Part shown: one piece after another, positions 59,760 through 64,000 of the stretch | Layout of the letters: every line of letters starts with the position of its first letter | How positions within the stretch are numbered: position 1 is the first letter of the stretch | NCBI RefSeq assembly: GCF_900141865.1 | Contig: NZ_FQYW01000007.1 | Span: forward strand, 109,234-173,233 | Origin: Anaerovibrio lipolyticus DSM 3074 | GTDB taxonomy: Bacteria; Bacillota; Negativicutes; Selenomonadales; Selenomonadaceae | DNA length: 64,000 nucleotides | Direction: 5' to 3' | Program-made: the position numbers and the translations under genes | The notes under the pieces: model-generated | Told to the model about the DNA's origin: nothing | The model's database searches: none | The model's input: only the letters and a program-made list of their open reading frames with translations

Positions 59760-60052
59760 AAACAGGTTTAATAACGCCAGTAACGGGTATTGATTCAGAT
59801 ATAGAAAAGTGTAAGGAGCATTTATGCAATGAATATGCAGAGTTTAAAAATGCTTGGACTAACTGGGATGAACAAAATGGAAAGACAACAGCAGAATTAG
59901 TTGAGGAGCTTGTTGACCTTGCGACATCCTGCATGACACTTGCGGACAGGGTAGAGAAGAAGGTTAAGATTCCTGCGTTGGTAGACAACACACTGCTGAT
60001 GGTTGCGAGTAAGAATTATTCTAGGGGTTATCATAACAACCCTATGATTTAG
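59756..60052 (+). CDS. MazG-like nucleotide pyrophosphohydrolase-type protein
   Basis: A 98-residue protein with helices containing Glu-Tyr-Ala-Glu and Glu-Leu-Val-Glu-Glu-Leu-Val-Asp-Leu, a pattern similar to the four-helix MazG/dUTPase-like fold where Glu and Asp bind magnesium. It may clean nucleotide pools in phage replication. The assignment rests on pattern only. Confidence 0.55.
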   Translation: MKTGLITPVTGIDSDIEKCKEHLCNEYAEFKNAWTNWDEQNGKTTAELVEELVDLATSCMTLADRVEKKVKIPALVDNTLLMVASKNYSRGYHNNPMI

Positions 60053-60061
60053 AGGTGCAAT

Positions 60062-60244
60062 ATGAGGCGATATGATGTGCTGATGGAAAAAATGAACCCT
60101 CAAAATATGGCATGTTTCATAGTGGGAGTAGTTCCTTGTGAGTATTGTGCAGGGCCAAAATTGCCGGAGCGGTGCGAGTATGAGGGATTCAAGTGTGAGG
60201 AAGGTATTAAGGCATATTTAGAGCAGGAGGTAGAGCATGAATAA
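60062..60244 (+). CDS. Cys-rich small prophage protein
   Basis: A 60-residue protein with four Cys (Cys-Glu-Tyr-Cys-Ala, then two later in Glu-Arg-Cys-Glu-Tyr and Phe-Lys-Cys-Glu), perhaps a zinc site. Its end overlaps the SSB start by 8 bases. Confidence 0.6.
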   Translation: MRRYDVLMEKMNPQNMACFIVGVVPCEYCAGPKLPERCEYEGFKCEEGIKAYLEQEVEHE

Positions 60245-60629
60245 GGTCATTTTACATGGTCGGTTGGTGAAAGACCCCGACATAAGGTATACGACAACAG
60301 GGAAATGTGTAGCCAGTTTCACAGTTGCAGTGAATAGACAGTTTGCAAGAGAAGGGGAACCTAAGGCAGATTATATCCCATGCGTGGCGTGGGAAAAACT
60401 GGCACAGCTTATAGCTGACAACATGGTAAAGGGCAAGGAAATCTTGGTTGAAGGCCGTATGCAGGTTCGTAGCTATGATGCACAGGATGGAAGTAAGAGG
60501 TATGTGACAGAAGTCATTCTCAGCGGAATGGATTTTTGTGGAAGTAAAGGCGACAGAGGAAATGCGCCTGCAGGAAACACTGGTGGTTTTGCGGGAGAGC
60601 CAGTGGATGATTATTCTATACCATTCTAG
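60237..60629 (+). CDS. ssb: Single-stranded DNA-binding protein
   Basis: A 130-residue SSB: OB fold with Asn-Lys-Val-Ile-Leu-His-Gly-Arg-Leu, Asp-Pro-Asp-Ile-Arg-Tyr, Phe-Thr-Val-Ala-Val-Asn-Arg and Ile-Pro-Cys-Val-Ala-Trp, and the acidic protein-binding tip Asp-Asp-Tyr-Ser-Ile-Pro-Phe. Phage-encoded copy in the replication block. Confidence 0.97.
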   Translation: MNKVILHGRLVKDPDIRYTTTGKCVASFTVAVNRQFAREGEPKADYIPCVAWEKLAQLIADNMVKGKEILVEGRMQVRSYDAQDGSKRYVTEVILSGMDFCGSKGDRGNAPAGNTGGFAGEPVDDYSIPF

Positions 60630-60641
60630 GGGGAAATAAGA

Positions 60642-61007
60642 ATGATGTATCGAGATTGGACAACGCATGTGCCATTAATATATGTCCGTGACCGAGAAAC
60701 GGGAATAGAGCACCTTGTAGGAAGTGATGTGCATGACACCTTGGAAGCTGTTGAAGGTGCGCAGTTTCTGATGTACTCCAATATGCAAAACTGTGAGGAT
60801 TCAACAGGAGCATATAGGTTTAAGGCTGTAAAGCAAGGTTATCCTGGCTATGGGTATGAGTACATAGTAAAAATGGTGCCTTGGGCAGAAGCAGTGAAGC
60901 TGTACAAGAAAATAGACAGGGAGTACAGAAAAGCATGGAAAAGACGGCTAGAGATAGTCGGGATATCCGCAAAGGAATACAGGAAAAGGAGCCAAGAAGA
61001 TGACTGA
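60642..61007 (+). CDS. Prophage protein of unknown function
   Basis: A 121-residue basic protein with beta strands in the first half and a Lys/Arg-rich tail. GGGGGAAA precedes ATG 60642; a second start would be the neighbouring ATG 60645. Overlaps the next small gene. No family recognised. Confidence 0.65.
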   Translation: MMYRDWTTHVPLIYVRDRETGIEHLVGSDVHDTLEAVEGAQFLMYSNMQNCEDSTGAYRFKAVKQGYPGYGYEYIVKMVPWAEAVKLYKKIDREYRKAWKRRLEIVGISAKEYRKRSQEDD

Positions 61008-61119
61008 TGTCATGGCATTCCTTGTTGGTATGGTGCTAGGCGGGTGCCTCGTTATAAGCATCATGTGTGTTGTTATACAAGGGTATGTTGAAGGCATGAA
61101 GGACAGCAATAGGAGGTGA
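61000..61119 (+). CDS. 39-residue membrane protein
   Basis: ATG 61000 overlaps the preceding stop region; the core is a hydrophobic helix (Phe-Leu-Val-Gly-Met-Val-Leu-Gly-Gly-Cys-Leu-Val) with a short polar end. AAGGAG lies upstream. Confidence 0.6.
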   Translation: MTDVMAFLVGMVLGGCLVISIMCVVIQGYVEGMKDSNRR

Positions 61120-61123
61120 GAGC

Positions 61124-61522
61124 GTGAAGACCAATTTTGAAAATATAAACAAGGCATATTTGGCTGAGATATTATCTGCTAGTTGTACCTTTTGCAAGGG
61201 AATCAGAAATAGTGATGAGTGTTTGTCTGAGCATATTGACAACGGAAGATGTTTAAGGGAAATGAATAAATGGCTTAATCAAGAAGTAAATCCTATGCCA
61301 GAACTAGAAAAAGGAGATGTGATTGAAGTATCTGGTAACAATTATAAGTATGTTTATCTTGATGATGGAGTTAGTGTATTGATAGGTGCAGACAGACCGA
61401 AATTGGTAAGAAACATAAGAGGAAATTGTAACATCAAAAGCATTAAAAGATATGAGTTAAGTAAGGATAAATATACTTGCGTGTGGAGGGCTGATAATGG
61501 ATTCTATAAAACCTTGTTGTAA
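61124..61522 (+). CDS. Prophage protein of unknown function with N-terminal Cys pairs
   Basis: A 132-residue protein with Cys-Thr-Phe-Cys and two further Cys in the first 45 residues, then a beta-rich part resembling a small barrel (Gly-Asp-Val-Ile-Glu-Val-Ser-Gly-Asn). GTG 61124 follows AGGAGG. Overlaps the next gene by 26 bases. Confidence 0.6.
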   Translation: MKTNFENINKAYLAEILSASCTFCKGIRNSDECLSEHIDNGRCLREMNKWLNQEVNPMPELEKGDVIEVSGNNYKYVYLDDGVSVLIGADRPKLVRNIRGNCNIKSIKRYELSKDKYTCVWRADNGFYKTLL

Positions 61523-61712
61523 TTGTGGAGGACTTGAAGCTGAAATGATAAGCGAAAATATAAAAAATCCATTGTACTGGCTGAGGTGTAAGGCGTGTGG
61601 TTATCCGTTATCAGGAACACTGGCAGGGCCATATATGTATTGGAGAGAAGCACAAAAAGCACAAGAAGAATGGAATAGGAGGGCAGATAGTGGCAGTAAA
61701 CGGAAAGCGTAA
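61497..61712 (+). CDS. Lar-like zinc-finger protein (restriction-alleviation-like)
   Basis: A 71-residue protein with Cys-Cys-Asn-Cys-Gly-Gly and later Cys-Lys-Ala-Cys-Gly, the four-Cys zinc ribbon of Lar-type phage proteins, followed by Tyr-Met-Tyr-Trp-Arg-Glu and Glu-Glu-Trp-Asn-Arg-Arg. Some relatives lessen host restriction; activity is not shown here. GGAGGG precedes ATG 61497. Confidence 0.65.
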   Translation: MDSIKPCCNCGGLEAEMISENIKNPLYWLRCKACGYPLSGTLAGPYMYWREAQKAQEEWNRRADSGSKRKA

Positions 61713-62058
61713 GGGCAGGGATGCGGAGGAAGAACTGGTGAGAAAAATCAGAGAGCAAGGTTTCCCAAAAGTACGCAGGAGTCAGCAGTATTGCGGTAAG
61801 TCAGGAGAGTCAGCAGATTTGGTAGGTTTGCCCAACATCCATATTGAGTGCAAGAGAGTGGAAAAGCTGAACATCTTTGAAGCCATCAAACAGGCTTTGA
61901 GGGATGTGATGACAAGCGGTACCAACAAACTGGCATGCGTGTTTCACCGCAAGAACAAGGAGCGTTGGTTGGTAACAATGACACTGGAAGACTGGTTTGA
62001 ATTATACAGACTTTCGGACCTGTCAGATGTTGACGAACTGGACGAGGTGGGAGAATGA
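61690..62058 (+). CDS. Holliday-junction-resolvase-like phage nuclease (PD-(D/E)XK fold)
   Basis: A 122-residue basic protein. Arg-Asp-Ala-Glu-Glu-Glu-Leu-Val at the start, Ser-Ala-Asp-Leu-Val-Gly and Ile-His-Ile-Glu-Cys-Lys-Arg form the PD-(D/E)XK metal site (Asp, Glu, Lys). GTG 61690 was chosen because GGAGG is nine bases upstream; earlier in-frame codons fall inside the Lar gene. Probably resolves or trims branched DNA. Confidence 0.75.
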   Translation: MAVNGKRKGRDAEEELVRKIREQGFPKVRRSQQYCGKSGESADLVGLPNIHIECKRVEKLNIFEAIKQALRDVMTSGTNKLACVFHRKNKERWLVTMTLEDWFELYRLSDLSDVDELDEVGE

Positions 62059-62330
62059 TGAAACCTAATATTCCCGTGGAAAATTTTGTGAAGCATTATG
62101 GATTTAAATACTGCAAAAAGCCGTATAACTCTTGTGCTTATCTTTGTATGGCAAGAGGGTGTGAAATGATATTTGTGTCATCACAAAGGGTTGCCATTAT
62201 TCCTTGGAAGGAGAATGACCCAAGAATTCATAAAAAGGCAAATTGTAGGTATCGTGATAAAAGGACAGCACTAGAAATTTTCTATTTACTTGTGAAAAAT
62301 AATGCAGTTATGTTGGAATGGGAGGGCTGA
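62055..62330 (+). CDS. Prophage protein of unknown function
   Basis: A 91-residue basic protein with a few Cys (Tyr-Cys-Lys-Lys; Ala-Tyr-Leu-Cys-Met-Ala-Arg-Gly-Cys) and a mixed alpha/beta outline. ATG overlaps the previous stop. No family recognised. Confidence 0.6.
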   Translation: MMKPNIPVENFVKHYGFKYCKKPYNSCAYLCMARGCEMIFVSSQRVAIIPWKENDPRIHKKANCRYRDKRTALEIFYLLVKNNAVMLEWEG

Positions 62331-62332
62331 TG

Positions 62333-62512
62333 ATGAATAAAGATATGCTGAGAGAAGCAATAGAGTACATAAGTGATGAATGCTCGCAGTATAAGAACTG
62401 TGAGGAGTGTAAATTCTACAATAAGTATGACTGGAATGAGTGTTATTTTGGTAGTCCCCCTATGAATTGGGACATTGAGGAAATACTTAACAGGTGTGAG
62501 GTTAAGAGATGA
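62333..62512 (+). CDS. Cys-rich small prophage protein
   Basis: A 59-residue acidic protein with five Cys in Cys-Ser-Gln-Tyr-Lys-Asn-Cys-Glu-Glu-Cys-Lys-Phe and later, like other small phage zinc proteins. GGGAGG precedes the ATG pair 62330/62333. Confidence 0.6.
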   Translation: MNKDMLREAIEYISDECSQYKNCEECKFYNKYDWNECYFGSPPMNWDIEEILNRCEVKR

Positions 62513-62676
62513 GAACAGACAGAAAACAGTAGTATGGAAAAATTGTTGCCTATTGTGATAGCAGAATCAGTTATCACGGTGACAGAGTTTATATGAGTGT
62601 GTTCCCGGCATTAGGTATCTACATAGGTATCAGACGGAGAGCATGCAAGAAATTGGTTGAAATTTTGAGTAAGTAA
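62509..62676 (+). pseudogene. Small ORF interrupted by an in-frame TAG
   Basis: ATG 62509 overlaps the preceding stop (ATGA). The eighth codon is TAG (62530-62532), after which 47 codons remain open in the same frame to TAA, with a coding look (Lys-Ile-Val-Ala-Tyr-Cys-Asp-Ser-Arg-Ile-Ser-Tyr). Other prophage genes use TAG as a normal stop, so a nonsense mutation is the simplest view. Confidence 0.5.
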
Positions 62677-62694
62677 CAGAATAGGAGGATTGAC

Positions 62695-63051
62695 ATGACA
62701 AGAGAAGACAAAGGACTTGCTACTGGTGTAAACAGTGGCATGAAACAGCAGGAAGGTATGTTGGACAAGATAGACAACCTCATCAAGGTATGTAAGGAAA
62801 ACAACCTACTTGAAGGCGTAACAGCAGAGGAGCTTGGTACATTGGCCTGTTTTAGTATGGAAATGCGGGATGCGGTAAATATTGCCAAGAAACTTGCCAA
62901 AAACCTGCTTGATGTGTGCGAAGCAGAGGAGAAGAAAAAACAGGCAGAAGAAAAGGACAAGAAAGAAGCCGAGAAAAAAGCGGCAAAGGAAAAAGAGAAA
63001 GCAAGCAATAAGCCTGAGGAATTTCCACTGGAATTCAGTTTTGATGAGTGA
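62695..63051 (+). CDS. Prophage coiled-coil protein
   Basis: A 118-residue protein: a helical N-terminal half and a Lys/Glu/Ala-rich coiled coil (about 75-108), closing with Phe-Pro-Leu-Glu-Phe-Ser-Phe-Asp-Glu. GGAGG precedes ATG 62695. It overlaps the next gene region by a few bases. Function unknown. Confidence 0.65.
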   Translation: MTREDKGLATGVNSGMKQQEGMLDKIDNLIKVCKENNLLEGVTAEELGTLACFSMEMRDAVNIAKKLAKNLLDVCEAEEKKKQAEEKDKKEAEKKAAKEKEKASNKPEEFPLEFSFDE

Positions 63052-63059
63052 GGTGCGAT

Positions 63060-63911
63060 ATGAAGGTATTAATAAACAGGAGGATTCCTCAGATATATAC
63101 AGCGGTGTCAAGGAACGCCCCAGGAGTAAAGTCAGCGTATGAGGAGTGTCGGTATCAGGAGAAAAGGTTTTATGCCAAGTTCCTGTATAAGTGCTTGAAG
63201 TGCAAGTCTGATTTTGAGGTGTATCACAGATATATTCCAACAGGTAGTTACTACTGCAGGGCAGATGATGAAGTTGTTACCTGTCCTGTGTGCGGATTCA
63301 AGCATAAGAATTTTGCCAATGAACGGAACATCTTTTTTGACAAGAGAACAGGAAACAAGGAATCGTGGGTACCTAAGGAAATGTTTCTTGAGGTTCGAGA
63401 GATAAAGGATGAAATCATCTTGGGCATATGTGCAGAGTCTTATGCGCTAGATGATAAAGCTGACAAGCAGGTATTTCTCCATGAAGAATTTAGGTTCAAT
63501 GTGAAGAAGCGACAGACCATGTTTATAACATGGAATAATGGCTATAGGGCCGGGAAAAAGGTGTATGAGCTTGGGAATCCGTTAGATAAATGGATTTTTG
63601 AGAACTCTGTATTATGGCATTTACGGAGTGATAATCTGTCAAAGGCTGAAAAGTCCGACATCCTTAAGGTTGTGAAATATGTCCGTGATGCGGTTAGGAA
63701 GAAGTGGAAAAAGTGTCACAAGCACGAACTCTCAGGGATATATGCCAGTTATGGGCAGGAAAATGGGTATATGCTATTTGGCCTTGTGAATATTGCGTTT
63801 AGGTTGGTTTATAGTGATGCGGGAAATCTCCCACAATGGCTGAATACAGTATCACCGTCAGAAATAGCAAAGAGGTGTTTCAGCAATGAGGACAAGGTAT
63901 TTGCAAAGTAA
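63060..63911 (+). CDS. Zinc-binding prophage protein, PcfJ-like
   Basis: A 283-residue basic protein. A Cys-Leu-Lys-Cys and a Cys-Pro-Val-Cys pair near residues 35-80 make a zinc-binding region; the rest is alpha/beta with many Lys and Trp. The N-terminal half resembles PcfJ-type proteins of phages and plasmids, which are longer, so it may be a short version. ATG 63060 has GAGGTG upstream; a longer start is 12 bases earlier. Confidence 0.5.
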   Translation: MKVLINRRIPQIYTAVSRNAPGVKSAYEECRYQEKRFYAKFLYKCLKCKSDFEVYHRYIPTGSYYCRADDEVVTCPVCGFKHKNFANERNIFFDKRTGNKESWVPKEMFLEVREIKDEIILGICAESYALDDKADKQVFLHEEFRFNVKKRQTMFITWNNGYRAGKKVYELGNPLDKWIFENSVLWHLRSDNLSKAEKSDILKVVKYVRDAVRKKWKKCHKHELSGIYASYGQENGYMLFGLVNIAFRLVYSDAGNLPQWLNTVSPSEIAKRCFSNEDKVFAK

Positions 63912-64000
63912 GCGTCAAAGTTTAAGTCGTCTTCCCGCCAGCCCATTCTCGTGGGATAATAACACTAACAAATTAAAGTTTTGCCGAATGTCTTCGTGTT
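63912..64000. other. Right edge of the window, no gene seen
   Basis: About 90 bases after the last gene with no start-to-stop reading. The prophage continues past the edge. Confidence 0.4.

Noticed and set aside
62530..62532. Reassigned TAG codons in the prophage
   Set aside because: Several prophage ORFs end normally at TAG (for example 55693, 55861 and 59317), so TAG is a stop here and the single in-frame TAG is better seen as a nonsense change.

Overview
The window looks like a flagellated, diderm, anaerobic Firmicute of the Negativicutes (Selenomonas/Anaerovibrio-like; my inference from gene content). It pairs Firmicute-style promoters, strong AGGAGG ribosome sites and a class 1B PyrK/PyrD with an outer-membrane TonB receptor, a flagellin, three chemoreceptors and genes common in anaerobes (DUF134-NifX fusion, C_GCAxxG_C_C protein, methylglyoxal synthase). 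No rRNA or tRNA genes are seen; the one stable RNA gene is tmRNA (ssrA).

Layout. 1-8.7 kb: a secreted protein, a stand-alone receiver, a DUF134/NifX regulator with a double palindromic operator, a DUF389 membrane protein, a five-gene D-amino-acid-type operon (DSD1-like dehydratase, omega-amidase-like hydrolase, RidA, YheO/DauR-type regulator, threonine-synthase-like enzyme) with a palindrome between -35 and -10, and an Lrp regulator. 8.9-12.6 kb: a BirA-type operator before bioY, an acyl-CoA ligase, a hotdog protein and a thiolase, resembling the BirA-controlled yhfUTS group of Bacillus with an added MaoC-like gene. 13-15.5 kb: aldo/keto reductase, an exported protein and an ASCH-like protein. 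15.6-24.5 kb: ssrA followed by a tandem array in which the last bases of tmRNA recur five times, separating short cassettes that carry toxin-antitoxin-like pairs, an acetyltransferase, an AIM24 protein and a metal-protein cluster, with no integrase. 24.5-30.5 kb: a Fic protein with its own DNA-binding domain, a HlyD/ABC-2 export pair, and a flagellin with an internal HEXXH zinc peptidase (flagellinolysin type). 30.7-40.9 kb: a three-gene ABC importer, a Cache chemoreceptor, a cobalamin riboswitch driving a B12-type binding protein and a BtuB-like receptor, then pyrK-pyrD. 41-44.7 kb: an accessory patch bounded by a direct repeat, with a holin-like type I toxin, a Fic/VbhA-type toxin-antitoxin pair and a structured inverted repeat, then a zinc-ribbon protein and a FadR regulator. 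45-52.3 kb: two more chemoreceptors (one in tandem with a sugar-binding lipoprotein), mgsA, an acyl-CoA synthetase and an IscR-like regulator.

52.4-64 kb is the left part of a temperate prophage: integrase, repressor and divergent early promoter, then Gp157, ERF annealing protein, HNH nuclease, a DnaD-like initiator containing iterons (probable origin), DnaC-like loader, SSB and many small genes. It runs off the right edge. Several genes under 60 codons were read directly from the sequence, including the Fic antitoxin, the type I toxin, two orphan micro-ORFs and several prophage micro-ORFs.
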